Shown here: positions 21,205-29,779 of the stretch, in pieces
How the letters are laid out: each line of letters begins with the position of its first letter
Position numbering within the stretch: position 1 is the stretch's first letter
Assembly (NCBI GenBank): GCA_016713325.1
Contig: JADJPJ010000062.1
Location: 1-32,706, forward strand
DNA length: 32,706 bases
Direction of reading: 5' to 3'
Source of the DNA: Candidatus Flexifilum affinis
Lineage (GTDB): Bacteria; Chloroflexota; Anaerolineae; Aggregatilineales; Phototrophicaceae
Notes under the pieces: generated by a model
Told to the model about the DNA's origin: nothing
What the model saw: the letters and a program-made list of their open reading frames with translations, nothing else
The model's database searches: none
Made by a program: the position numbers and the translations under genes

Positions 21205-22044
21205 ATGCAGGTGCGTGAATTGCAGGTCAAATCGGTTCACTACCGCCGCACCATCTTGAAGATCATCAAAGCCAGCGGCGGCGGTCATACGGCGGGCAGC
21301 CTGTAATGTGTGGATATTCTCAATGTCCTCTACAACCATGTCATGAATGTGGCCCCCGACAGCTTCGACTCGCCGGATCGGGATCGCTACATTCAGAGCA
21401 AGGGGCATTCGGTTGAGGCGCTCTACGCCGTGCTGGCCGACAAAGGTTTCTTCCCACTCTCCGACCTGGATACGCTGAACCAGTACCGATCGCCCTACAT
21501 CGGACACCCGACTCGCAAGGTGCGAGGGATCGAACAGAACACCGGAGCGCTCGGGCACGGTCTTTCGCTGGCCGTGGGAACAGCCTTAGCCGCCAGGCTC
21601 GATGGTCGTTCGTATCGCGTTTTCACGCTCCTGGGCGATGGCGAGCTGGCGGAGGGCTCCAGTTGGGAAGCCTCGATGAGCGCCGCGCATTACGAGCTCG
21701 ACAATCTGGTCGTCATCGTCGATCGCAACCGGCTGCAAATCACCGGCGACACCGAAGAAGTGAATGGTCTGGAACCTCTCCACGAGAAATTCACCGCTTT
21801 CGGCTACGCAGTGCGTGAATGCAACGGTAACGATGTCGAAGATCTGTTGCTGATCTTCGACCAGGTGCCATTTACCCCCGGCAAGCCCAGCCTGATCCTC
21901 GCCAAGACGATCAAGGGAAAGGGCATGAGCTTCATGGAAAACGTCGCCAAGTGGCATCATCATGTCCCGAACGACGAGGAGTATGCCGCCGCCCTCCGCG
22001 AACTGGATCGTCAGGAGCGGAATCTGGAGGTGGTCTTTGGCTGA
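21205..22044 (+). CDS. Transketolase N-terminal subunit (in-frame stop at codon 34)
   Basis: A 279-codon gene for the thiamine-diphosphate-binding half of a split transketolase. Recognisable motifs are ASGGGHTAGSL at the N-terminus, RDRYIQSKGHSVEALYAVL, QNTGALGHGLSLAVG, and the cofactor motif GDGELAEGSSWEA ending in VIVDRNRLQ. It transfers two-carbon units between ketose and aldose phosphates with the subunit encoded next. The start at 21205 has GGAGG 5 nt upstream. A TAA at 21304-21306 interrupts the frame where the family normally has Ser (GSLS-CVDIL), consistent with a TCA-to-TAA change or a base-call error. Everything after it is intact and conserved, so a functional gene seems likely in the living organism. 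If the stop is real, translation could only restart downstream (for example GTG 21310) and would lack the cofactor-side N-terminus. Confidence 0.85.
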
Positions 22045-22990
22045 GTACGGTAAAGCCAACCTGGACGTCTTTTCCTCAACCCTCCTGGAGCTGGCTGCGG
22101 CGGACCGGGATATCCTCGTGGTCACCAGCGACTCGCGCGGCTCCGGCAAGCTGACCCCATTTGGTCAGGCGCTCCCCCAGCAGCATGTCGAAGTAGGCAT
22201 TGCCGAGCAGAACCTGATCGGGGTAGCGGCAGGTCTCGCTTCAGCCGGGAAGAAGGTCTTCGCGGTTTCGCCGGCCTGTTTTCTGACCGCGCGCTCGTTG
22301 GAGCAGATCAAGAACGATGTCGCCTATTCCGACAACCCTGTCCGGGTGATCGGCATCAGCGCTGGGGTCAGCTACGGCGCGCTCGGTTCCACGCACCATT
22401 CCCTGCACGATTACGCGGCGCTGCGGGCGATCAACAACATCGACATCGTCGCGCCGGCCGATAACTTCGAGACCCGTCGAGCGATTCAGGCGGCCTTGTC
22501 CTATCCGCGTCCGCTCTACATCCGCTTCGGCAAGCGTCCCATGCTCCACCTTCACGCGCCGGATACCGACTTCAGCATTGGCAAAGCCATCACCATCCGT
22601 GAAGGCCAAGACGTCACCTTCATCGCCATCGGCGAGACCGTCGCCCCGGCGGTGATGGCCGCGGATCAGCTTAACTCCGAGGACATCTCGGCCGGCGTGA
22701 TCAGCATGCACACCCTCAAACCGTTCGACGAGACGGCTCTGCTGACCGGGGCGGCGAACACGCGCGTGCTGATCACCGTGGAGGAGCACAGCGTGTATGG
22801 CGGTCTGGGCGAATGCTGCGCTTCCGTGCTGATGAAGCACCGCCTGTTTCCCATCTTTCAGATCGTCGGCTTCCCCGACGAATACACCGTCACGGGGAGC
22901 CAGAGCGAGATTTTCGAGCATTACGGCATCTCCCTCCCGGGTCTCGTGAATACGGCGAAAAGCCTGCTCCAGAGTGAGGCGGTCCGATGA
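22037..22990 (+). CDS. Transketolase C-terminal subunit
   Basis: A 317-residue protein holding the pyrimidine-binding and C-terminal domains of a split transketolase: DILVVTSDSRGSG, HVEVGIAEQNLIGVAAGLA with the catalytic-type Glu, ISAGVSYGALGSTHHSLHDYAALR, and the C-terminal ITVEEHSVYGGLGECCA. It pairs with the upstream subunit. I choose the TTG at 22037, which has GGAGG 6 nt upstream and overlaps the end of the previous gene by 8 bp; the open frame extends further upstream but only inside that gene. Its stop overlaps the kinase start (ATGA). Split transketolases of this kind are common in carbohydrate operons and include the apulose-4-phosphate enzyme of apiose catabolism. Confidence 0.88.
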   Translation: MAEYGKANLDVFSSTLLELAAADRDILVVTSDSRGSGKLTPFGQALPQQHVEVGIAEQNLIGVAAGLASAGKKVFAVSPACFLTARSLEQIKNDVAYSDNPVRVIGISAGVSYGALGSTHHSLHDYAALRAINNIDIVAPADNFETRRAIQAALSYPRPLYIRFGKRPMLHLHAPDTDFSIGKAITIREGQDVTFIAIGETVAPAVMAADQLNSEDISAGVISMHTLKPFDETALLTGAANTRVLITVEEHSVYGGLGECCASVLMKHRLFPIFQIVGFPDEYTVTGSQSEIFEHYGISLPGLVNTAKSLLQSEAVR

Positions 22991-24471
22991 GCACTGATCG
23001 TACACTGCTGGCGCTGGACCAGAGCACCTCTGCTACCAAGGCGATCCTCTTTGACGTGCGCGGTCACGTGCTGGATCAGGAGTCGGCGGCGCACGCCCAG
23101 CACTATCCCCTGGCCGGATGGGTCGAACACGACGCCGAAGAGATCTATCAGAACACGCTGACAGTCCTCAGGCACGTCCTGGCGCGCTGCTCGGCCGACA
23201 GCCTGCCGGCCTTCCTGAGCATCACCAACCAGCGCGAAACCGTCGTCATTTTCGACAGGAGCACCGGCCAACCGCTGCGTCCGGCCATCGTCTGGCAGTG
23301 CCGGCGCGGTGAGCCGATCTGTCAGCGCCTCGTCGACGCCGGGCATGAGCCGCTGGTCCATGAGCGCACCGGTCTGAAGATCGACACCTACTTCCCCGCC
23401 TCCAAGATCACCTGGTTGATCGAAAACGAACCGGCGGTGCGGTCGGCGCTGCAAGAAGGCCGCGCGTTGATCGGCACCATCGACGCCTATCTGATCTACC
23501 GCCTCACCGGCGGCGCCGTCTTTGCGACGGATGCCACCAATGCCAGTCGCACGCTGCTCTACGACATTCATACCCTCGGCTGGAACGACGAACTCTGCGC
23601 GCTATTCGGTGTGCCTCGAAACGCACGCCCCGAGGTGCGCGACAGCAATGCCGGCTATGGCGCGACCACGCTCGAGGGGACGCTCGACCAGCCGCTGCCG
23701 ATCTGCGGCGTGATGGGCGACTCGCAGGCGGCGTTATTCGCGCAGCACTGCTTCACGCCCGGCAGCGCCAAGGTCACCTTCGGCACCGGCTCCTCGATCC
23801 TGGTCAACATTGGCGACCGGCCTATCCCCGCCGAACAGGGAATTGTCACGGCGCTGGCCTGGCAGATCGACGGCGCGGCGACGTTCGCCTACGAAGGGCT
23901 GATCAACTACAGCGGCGCAACCATCGCCTGGCTGACCGATCAACTGCGGCTGATCGAGTCTCCCAGGGAGACCGAAGCCCTGGCGCGCAGTGTGCCCGAC
24001 AACGGCGGGGTCTATCTCGTGCCGGCGTTTGTCGGCCTGAGCGCCCCCTACTGGCAGCCCAACGCGCGCGCCGCGATTGTCGGCCTGTCGCCCGCGTCGA
24101 CGCGCGAACACGTCGTCCGCGCCGCGCTGGAGTCGATCGCCTATCAGATCCGCGACATCATTGAGCTGATGGGCCGCGCCGCCGGACTCAGACTGCAAAA
24201 GATTCACGGGGACGGCGGCGGGGTCGCCAACCTCTTTCTGATGCAGCTTGTCGCCGATGTATGCAGGCTGGAGGTGGAAGCCTCTGAGGTGTCGAATCTG
24301 TCGGCGTGGGGCGCCGCACTGACTGGGCTGCTCGGCCGTGGCGTCTACGATGGCCTGGGCGCGCTCAATGCGCTGCCCCTGCCGGCCACTCACTACGTGC
24401 CGCAGGCGCCCGAGGCGATCATCGAGGCCTGGTATCAAGGTTGGCTCGCAGCCGTCCAGCGGGTACTCTAA
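22987..24471 (+). CDS. FGGY-family sugar kinase, glycerol-kinase-like
   Basis: A 494-residue protein closest in overall pattern to glycerol kinase: [114 protein letters not shown], and [15 protein letters not shown]. The substrate residues Arg-Glu of QRET and the Asp of [10 protein letters not shown] are kept, but the Gln after that Asp in glycerol kinase is Ser here, and DTYF replaces DPYF. It therefore probably phosphorylates a small polyol or a keto-sugar rather than glycerol itself; between an isomerase and a transketolase, a ketopentose or ketotetrose is expected. It overlaps the preceding stop by 4 bp. Specificity is inference. Confidence 0.87.
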   Translation: MSTDRTLLALDQSTSATKAILFDVRGHVLDQESAAHAQHYPLAGWVEHDAEEIYQNTLTVLRHVLARCSADSLPAFLSITNQRETVVIFDRSTGQPLRPAIVWQCRRGEPICQRLVDAGHEPLVHERTGLKIDTYFPASKITWLIENEPAVRSALQEGRALIGTIDAYLIYRLTGGAVFATDATNASRTLLYDIHTLGWNDELCALFGVPRNARPEVRDSNAGYGATTLEGTLDQPLPICGVMGDSQAALFAQHCFTPGSAKVTFGTGSSILVNIGDRPIPAEQGIVTALAWQIDGAATFAYEGLINYSGATIAWLTDQLRLIESPRETEALARSVPDNGGVYLVPAFVGLSAPYWQPNARAAIVGLSPASTREHVVRAALESIAYQIRDIIELMGRAAGLRLQKIHGDGGGVANLFLMQLVADVCRLEVEASEVSNLSAWGAALTGLLGRGVYDGLGALNALPLPATHYVPQAPEAIIEAWYQGWLAAVQRVL

Positions 24472-24488
24472 AGAAAAGGACTCTCAAA

Positions 24489-25916
24489 ATGGTGGACTAT
24501 TCCAAAACAACTCTGGGTGTCATTGTCGGCAATCGCGATTTCTTTCCGGACAGGCTGATTTCAGAGGGACGGCAGGAGATCCTGGAAGTGCTGGCCGAGA
24601 TGGGCATCGACGCGGTCATCCTCGACGAAGAGACGACCAAGCTCGGCGCGGTGGAAACCTGGGAGCATGCCAAGCGCTGCGCCGACCTGTTCCGGCGCAA
24701 TGCCGACCGGATCATGGGCATCCTCGTCGTGCTGCCCAATTTTGGCGACGAGAAGGGCGTGGCCGACACCATCCAGTTGGCCGGTCTGAATGTTCCCGTG
24801 CTGGTGCAGGCCTACCCCGATGACCTCGACAAGCTCTACGTCGAACGCCGCCGCGACTCCTTCTGCGGCAAGATCTCCGTCTGTAACAACCTCTATCAGT
24901 ACGGCATTCCGTATACACTCACGCGGCTACACACGGTGTCGCCCAAAGACGAGTCCTTCAAGCAGGATCTGCGCGACTTCGTCGGCGTCTGCCGCGTTGT
25001 CAAACACATGAAGCGGGCGCGTCTGGGCGCCATTGGCGCGCGGCCCAACGCCTTCAACACCACCCGCTACAGCGAAAAACTGCTTCAGGCCTTCGGCGTC
25101 AGCGTCAGCACCCTCGACCTCTCCGAAGTGTTCGGCAAGGCCAACAAGATCGCGGACGACGACGCTCGAGTCGCCCAGACGCTCGATCGCATTCACGGCT
25201 ACATTCGCACCGACCAGGTGCCCTCGGCCGCTGTCGTCAAACAGGCGAAGCTGGCCGTCGTCATCGACGACTGGATGGCGCAGAACGACATCGTCGCTTC
25301 GGCGATCCAGTGCTGGACCTCTCTGCAAGCCAACTACGGCGTCAACGTCTGCACGCTGATGAGCATGATGAGCGAAGCGCTGATGCCGAGCGCCTGCGAA
25401 GTCGATGTCACCGGCGTCATGTCGATGTACGCGCTTCAGCTTGCCAATCTGACGCCGAGTGCGTTGGTGGACTGGAACAACAACTACGGCTCTGACCCGA
25501 ACAAGTGCATCCTCTTCCACTGCGGAAACTGGGCCAAGAGCTTCCTGGGCAGCGAAGCGCGCATGTACAACGCGCCGATCCTGGGGACGACCGTCGGCGT
25601 GGAGAACACCTACGGCACGGTCGAGGGCAAGACCCCGGCCGGACCGTTCAGCTATGCCCGCATCACGACGGACGACCGCAACGGGAAGATCAAAGCCTAT
25701 GTCGGCGACGGCGCATTCCTCGACGACCCGGTCGAAACCTTTGGCAGCCGCGCCGTGGTCGAGGTGCCCGGCCTGCAAAAGCTGATGCGCCACGTCTGCA
25801 AGAACGGCTTTGAGCACCATGCCGCCATGACGAACTCGTATACCGGCGCCATTCTGAACGAGGCGTTCACCACCTATTTCGGTTGGGAAACCTACTATCA
25901 CGACGCCGAGGCCTAG
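24489..25916 (+). CDS. L-fucose/L-arabinose isomerase-like sugar isomerase
   Basis: A 475-residue protein of the FucI/AraA-like isomerase superfamily. The N-terminal Rossmann-like part begins [15 protein letters not shown]; the C-terminal half has the metal-site segment [19 protein letters not shown] (Glu about 304), [10 protein letters not shown] (Asp about 328) and CILFHCGNW (His about 344), which correspond to the Mn-binding Glu, Asp and His of fucose isomerase. It converts an aldose to a ketose in the cytoplasm. The start at 24489 has AAGGA upstream; a longer frame inside the kinase gene is not used. It stands 17 bp after the kinase, in the same operon. The substrate cannot be read from sequence; family members act on various aldoses. 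Confidence 0.85.
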   Translation: MVDYSKTTLGVIVGNRDFFPDRLISEGRQEILEVLAEMGIDAVILDEETTKLGAVETWEHAKRCADLFRRNADRIMGILVVLPNFGDEKGVADTIQLAGLNVPVLVQAYPDDLDKLYVERRRDSFCGKISVCNNLYQYGIPYTLTRLHTVSPKDESFKQDLRDFVGVCRVVKHMKRARLGAIGARPNAFNTTRYSEKLLQAFGVSVSTLDLSEVFGKANKIADDDARVAQTLDRIHGYIRTDQVPSAAVVKQAKLAVVIDDWMAQNDIVASAIQCWTSLQANYGVNVCTLMSMMSEALMPSACEVDVTGVMSMYALQLANLTPSALVDWNNNYGSDPNKCILFHCGNWAKSFLGSEARMYNAPILGTTVGVENTYGTVEGKTPAGPFSYARITTDDRNGKIKAYVGDGAFLDDPVETFGSRAVVEVPGLQKLMRHVCKNGFEHHAAMTNSYTGAILNEAFTTYFGWETYYHDAEA

Positions 25917-26027
25917 CGTTATCCGGGTGGGTGCGCTGTCATGATCAATGACGATTCTCGGGCACGCGCTGAAAAGCCAGGCAGACCAGCCGCACCCGCG
26001 CTACGTTCGTAAACAGGGGGAATCAGC

Positions 26028-27509
26028 ATGACAACGTCAGTTCCGCAGTGGGGCCTCTTCGAGTTGAGCCTGCGCGGCGAAAGCGAAGGCAACCCCTTTG
26101 CCGAGGTAACCTTCTCGGCGCAGTTCCAGCAGGGTGAGCAGCGCTTTACGGTGAGCGGTTTCTACGATGGAGACAGCACCTACCGTGTGCGTTTCATGCC
26201 GCCGGCGCAGGGCGAATGGCAGGTCCAGACCAGCAGCAGTCTCCCCGCGCTGAACGGCGTGCAGAGTGCTTTCACCTGCGTCGCCCCCGAGCCGCACAAC
26301 CGGGGTGTGGTGCGCGTCCACAACCAGTTCCACTTTGCCTATGACGATGGCAGCAGCTACTCTCCGTTTGGCACGACCTGCTATGCCTGGATCTACCAGA
26401 GCGAGGCGCAGCAGGACCTCACCATTCAGTCCCTGCAAGAGGCGAACTTCAACAAGATTCGCATGTGCGTCTTCCCGAAGCACTACCCCTACAACGCCGC
26501 CGAGCCGACGATCTACCCGTATGAAAAGAACGCGGATGGCAGCAGCGACACCACCCGATTCAACCCGAAGTTCTTCCAGCACTTCGAGAAGCGCGTGGCC
26601 GAACTGGGCCGGCTCGGCATCGAGGCGGATATCATCCTCTGGCATCCCTACGACCGTTGGGGCTACTCGCTGATGGACGAGGAGAGCGATTATCGCTACC
26701 TGCGTTATGTAATCACCCGCCTGAGCGCCTATCACAACGTGTGGTGGTCGCTGGCCAACGAGTATGACTTCATGCTCAAGGACAAACCGATGGAGCGTTG
26801 GGATCGCTTCTTCGAGATCCTCATGGCGGAAGACCCGCACCAGCATTTGCGCGGCATCCACAATGGTGATCCCAGGATGAATTACGACCACACCAGGCCG
26901 GCGGTCACCCACGCATGCATTCAGAACTGGGACACCAAGCGCACCCGTGAATGGCGCGACGCCTATCAGAAGCCGATCATCAACGACGAGCTGGAATATG
27001 AGGGCAACATTCCGCTGACGTGGGGCAACATCAGCGCACAGGAAGAGGTCCATCGCTTCTGGATCACCGTCTGCAATGGCGGCTATGCCGGCCACGGCGA
27101 AACCTACGAGCACCCGGAAGACCTGCTGTGGTGGTCGCATGGCGGCGTGCTGCACGGCGAAAGCTGGAAACGCATTCGCTTCCTCAGGTCGATCGTCGAC
27201 GAAGCGCCGCAAGGGGGCCTGGAACCCTTGCCCGACGCAGGGGTCTGGCACCGTGTTTCCGGTGCGCAAAATGGCGACTACCGCCTGATTTATCTCGGTG
27301 AGCACCAGCCGAAGTCGTGGTGGTGGGGCCTGCCCGAGGGCACGGACTATGCCGTGGATCTCATCGATACCTGGAACATGACCATCACCCCTGGGCAACT
27401 GCGCCCGACACACCGTCTGAATGCAACCGAGAAATACAACGTTCCACCCTACGAAGTGGTGCTGCCAGGGAAGCCTTACCTCGCCATCCGCCTCCGTCCA
27501 AATAGTTGA
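26028..27509 (+). CDS. Cytoplasmic glycoside hydrolase, DUF5060-DUF4038-DUF5605 type
   Basis: A 493-residue protein without signal peptide. Residues about 1-90 are the beta-sandwich DUF5060 domain (YDGDSTYRVRFMPPAQGEW). Residues about 100-370 form a TIM-barrel of the DUF4038/apiosidase-like clan: SPFGTTCYAWIYQ, NFNKIRMCVFPKHY, ADIILWHPYDRWGY, the acid/base segment VWWSLANEYDF (Glu about 245) and the nucleophile segment KPIINDELEYEG (Glu about 321 or 323). A C-terminal DUF5605-like sandwich ends the protein. Relatives include the apiose-releasing GH140 enzymes, but most of the group is uncharacterised. Lack of a secretion signal suggests it cleaves an imported glycoside. The start has GGGGGA upstream; the gene is last in the operon, 111 bp after the isomerase, and ends 21 bp before a terminator. 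Confidence 0.85.
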   Translation: MTTSVPQWGLFELSLRGESEGNPFAEVTFSAQFQQGEQRFTVSGFYDGDSTYRVRFMPPAQGEWQVQTSSSLPALNGVQSAFTCVAPEPHNRGVVRVHNQFHFAYDDGSSYSPFGTTCYAWIYQSEAQQDLTIQSLQEANFNKIRMCVFPKHYPYNAAEPTIYPYEKNADGSSDTTRFNPKFFQHFEKRVAELGRLGIEADIILWHPYDRWGYSLMDEESDYRYLRYVITRLSAYHNVWWSLANEYDFMLKDKPMERWDRFFEILMAEDPHQHLRGIHNGDPRMNYDHTRPAVTHACIQNWDTKRTREWRDAYQKPIINDELEYEGNIPLTWGNISAQEEVHRFWITVCNGGYAGHGETYEHPEDLLWWSHGGVLHGESWKRIRFLRSIVDEAPQGGLEPLPDAGVWHRVSGAQNGDYRLIYLGEHQPKSWWWGLPEGTDYAVDLIDTWNMTITPGQLRPTHRLNATEKYNVPPYEVVLPGKPYLAIRLRPNS

Positions 27510-27530
27510 TCCGTTGCCCACCCATCACAA

Positions 27531-27562
27531 AAAAGCCCGCGCAGATCACCTGGCGGGCTTTT
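27531..27562. terminator. Bidirectional rho-independent terminator
   Basis: AAAAGCCCGC (27531-27540) pairs perfectly with GCGGGCTTTT (27553-27562) around a 12-nt loop. T runs follow on both strands, with six T on the minus strand. It closes the plus-strand catabolic operon and would also stop minus-strand transcripts coming from the 27.7-29.7 kb genes. Confidence 0.9.
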
Positions 27563-27703
27563 CGTTGCATTTGAAGCGGTTCGAACCCCACTCTTCTACG
27601 CCTTGGACGTGACCCACCGATTCTCTGGAATTGGATCGTCATTTGGACTCAGGCGCATGTCAACCCTCGCGTTACGCTCATCCTGTTGAGGTGTTAGCCA
27701 ACT

Positions 27704-28037
27704 TCACCCAGCTGGCAAGGCCACCGAGCGGTTAGACTCGACATATTGAACCACTCTAGTAATATCTTTTGTGTCGGCTTCACCAAGATCAATGTAGATT
27801 CTCAGAAAACGCAGCATCGCCTCGAACGCAAAATCGATGCTCATTTCCTCTTGCTTCAGCGTTGCCTCTTTCCAATCATCCGCCAAAGCGGCATCCAGCG
27901 GGAAATCCATCTGTCAAGAGTTGCATATCGCCTAACAGACCCGGTAGATCATCGTCGTACAAAGCTTTGTTGATTTCCCAGAATTCGTCCAGAAACCGAA
28001 AGCAAATGGCATATGCTTTTTGAGAATTGATCATCAT
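27704..28037 (-). CDS. CdiI-like immunity protein candidate (one frameshift)
   Basis: Restored length is about 110 residues: N-terminus MINSQKAYAICFRFLDEFW, then GLLGDMQLLTDGFPLDAALADDW and SIDFAFEAMLRFLRIYIDL. The pattern of an acidic helical protein with LLGDMxLLxDGxPxDxAxxxDW is like small immunity proteins of contact-dependent-inhibition and polymorphic-toxin systems. One extra T in the TTT at about 27904 splits it; without it GDMQLLTDG runs straight into FPLDAALADDW. Two adjacent ATG codons (28037, 28034) are possible starts and no clear ribosome-binding site is seen. No toxin gene is visible beside it. Function is inferred from resemblance only. Confidence 0.6.
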
Positions 28038-28098
28038 CGAGTCTCAAAGGGGTGTCCGCCTCATCATAACCGATCGGGCTTTGAACGGCGCAACGTGA

Positions 28099-28575
28099 TT
28101 ACGGCAGAAGCAGTGTTTGGAGATAGCGAACCAGCGACCGAATCTGTGACAACTCGATCCGACCTTCTGCGCCAACGTAACCTCCGGATCTACTGCCATC
28201 GGTGACATTGCGCAGCATAAAGCGCAAGGTCGCTTCACTGCACAAGTCCTCAGAATTGGCCGAGTCGCATGGCCAGACCTCGCCGCCCAGGAGCTGGCAA
28301 TAAAACCCCAACTGGAGAGGAAAAAAGGGTTCGCGTTCCTTCAGGATGCCAACAGTGCGCTGACTGGCATAGCCCTCAAAATACTGGCTGAGCCTCCCCA
28401 CCTCAGAGGGCAGCATGGTGGTCTCGATGGAGGGTAACTGAATGCGGGAGTCAGCGGTGTCGATGGTCATGGTGAGCTTCATCCAGTAGTCTTCCTGAGG
28501 CGCTCTGTATTGCACCACAAACTCGACACGATACTGGTCTGACTCCAGGAGAAATCTACTTTCGGGGATCAACAT
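28099..28575 (-). CDS. Hypothetical protein, possibly immunity-like
   Basis: A 158-residue protein if the ATG at 28575 is used (MLIPESRFLLES); a TTG at 28596 would add seven residues. No signal peptide or membrane segment. The sequence is predicted mostly beta in the first half (YRVEFVVQYRAPQEDYWMKL) and has Cys residues near LGFYCQLLGG and SEDLCSEATLRF. The shape resembles some WapI-type immunity proteins, but the resemblance is weak. It lies in an AT-richer patch next to the CdiI-like gene on the same strand, 61 bp apart. Confidence 0.55.
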   Translation of the reverse strand: MLIPESRFLLESDQYRVEFVVQYRAPQEDYWMKLTMTIDTADSRIQLPSIETTMLPSEVGRLSQYFEGYASQRTVGILKEREPFFPLQLGFYCQLLGGEVWPCDSANSEDLCSEATLRFMLRNVTDGSRSGGYVGAEGRIELSQIRSLVRYLQTLLLP

Positions 28576-28665
28576 TGGGTAGATTTTGGTTCGCAACTAG
28601 ATCATCTGACAAGCAGGCAACAATATCTTTACACATACATTTAGTGTTATAAATATAAAAATATA

Positions 28666-28872
28666 TCAACGAATTGTTTGAGCGTATAGATATAATCCTC
28701 CTGCAGCTAAGAAAAACCAGCCCAAGGAGGATTCAAAACTGTCCTTCATGAAAGGAGGTTCTCCCCTTTGAGCAACCTTATACATGTATCTGGTAACCTG
28801 TTCCGCACCAGTGCGAGAAAACATATAGACCATGCCAAGAATCAAAGAGAACAGCCCAAGGAACAGGTACAT
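28666..28872 (-). CDS. Small membrane protein, two TM segments
   Basis: A 68-residue protein starting MYLFLGLFSLILGMVYMF, with a second hydrophobic segment near the C-terminus (GWFFLAAGGLYLYAQ) and a charged loop between. The ATG at 28872 has GGAAGGAG 6 nt upstream, an excellent ribosome-binding site; a frame extension to 28890 is less likely. I do not recognise the family. It is a plausible accessory inner-membrane protein of the small-gene cluster. Confidence 0.6.
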   Translation of the reverse strand: MYLFLGLFSLILGMVYMFSRTGAEQVTRYMYKVAQRGEPPFMKDSFESSLGWFFLAAGGLYLYAQTIR

Positions 28873-28997
28873 TTGAGTCTCCTTCCCCAACGCACATCAG
28901 TGCACATGACAATCAGAATTATCCCATTTAAGCGCTTCCAAACCAATTCGCCCGGAGGATCATTCGTCCTCAACTCCCTGAACCCCGTTGATGAGTC

Positions 28998-29668
28998 TCA
29001 AGCATCTTCGGCATTCGACAATCGTGTTGCCAGCAGGTCTTTGATCAGGCGATTGACACGCCCGGCCTCGGCGGCATGCGCCTCATTCAGGTCGCGCATC
29101 CATTGAGGAAAGGGGTCCCTGTATTCAAACACCTCGAGAGACGCCGGGTAAAAGAGTGGCCCGATATCGTCATAAATAGTATCCGGTGCGACTCCATCCC
29201 TCTCGATCTCCTGCATCGTGAACAGCGGCTCGGTCTCCACCCAGACGTCGCCATAGAGCCGAAACCACTGCCGGGTCGCCCACACCACTGTCCAGTAGTG
29301 TTCTCCTCTGTCCTCGAGCAGCCATTCGGACATTTGATCAAGCATTTCCTCGCGAGTCAGTCGTCCTGCTTCATATTCATGGACAACAGCCGTATGATGA
29401 AACCAGAGCTGTTGGAACCCGCGAAGCATCCCTTTGGAGTATTCACTGAGGTATTGCTCAAGGTCCTCATCAACCTGATATCCGTCTTTCGGTTCAAATC
29501 GTATCCCCTGGTCGCCAGGGTAGGGACGCCGGTGGTCAACCCAACCAGCAGGTAATTCCCAGAATTCGCTGGATAGGCGGAGCAGGTATAGATGGCGATA
29601 CCCACCTTCTCCTTCCTCAAATGCTTGCAGTCCGGACACAATCCACCCGGCGGAAGTATTCGTGGCAT
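28998..29668 (-). CDS. Hypothetical protein with N-terminal CxxC zinc motif (one frameshift)
   Basis: Restored length is about 223 residues. The N-terminus MPRILPPGGLCPDCKHLRK, then YTCSAYP, and GWVDHRRPYPGDQGIRFEP, looks like a small zinc-ribbon region followed by a conserved HRRPYPGDxGIRFE motif found in bacterial hypothetical proteins. The remaining helical part is acidic and Trp-rich (QWMRDLNEAHAAEAGRV at the end). A missing G in the run near 29556 breaks the frame between YPANSG and ELPAGWVDH. Role unknown. It is the first gene of the minus-strand run of small genes and ends 125 bp before the small membrane-protein gene. Confidence 0.6.
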
Positions 29669-29779
29669 GATATTTACCTCGGATGAACTAGAATGCGAAG
29701 CCGCAGCATCAGGGCATCCCCGTTGCGTATGGTCACAGGCGCGCGGCGGAGAGGATCGCTGCTGCCTTTCGCGTCTGAG

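Noticed and set aside
24306..24488. Longer N-terminus of the isomerase inside the kinase gene
   Set aside because: The extension is out of frame with the kinase and not protein-like; the ATG at 24489 has a good ribosome-binding site and starts at the family N-terminus.
26037..27521. 494-codon minus-strand open frame opposite the glycosidase
   Set aside because: Same codon-bias artefact; the plus strand carries complete domain motifs, a ribosome-binding site and a terminator.
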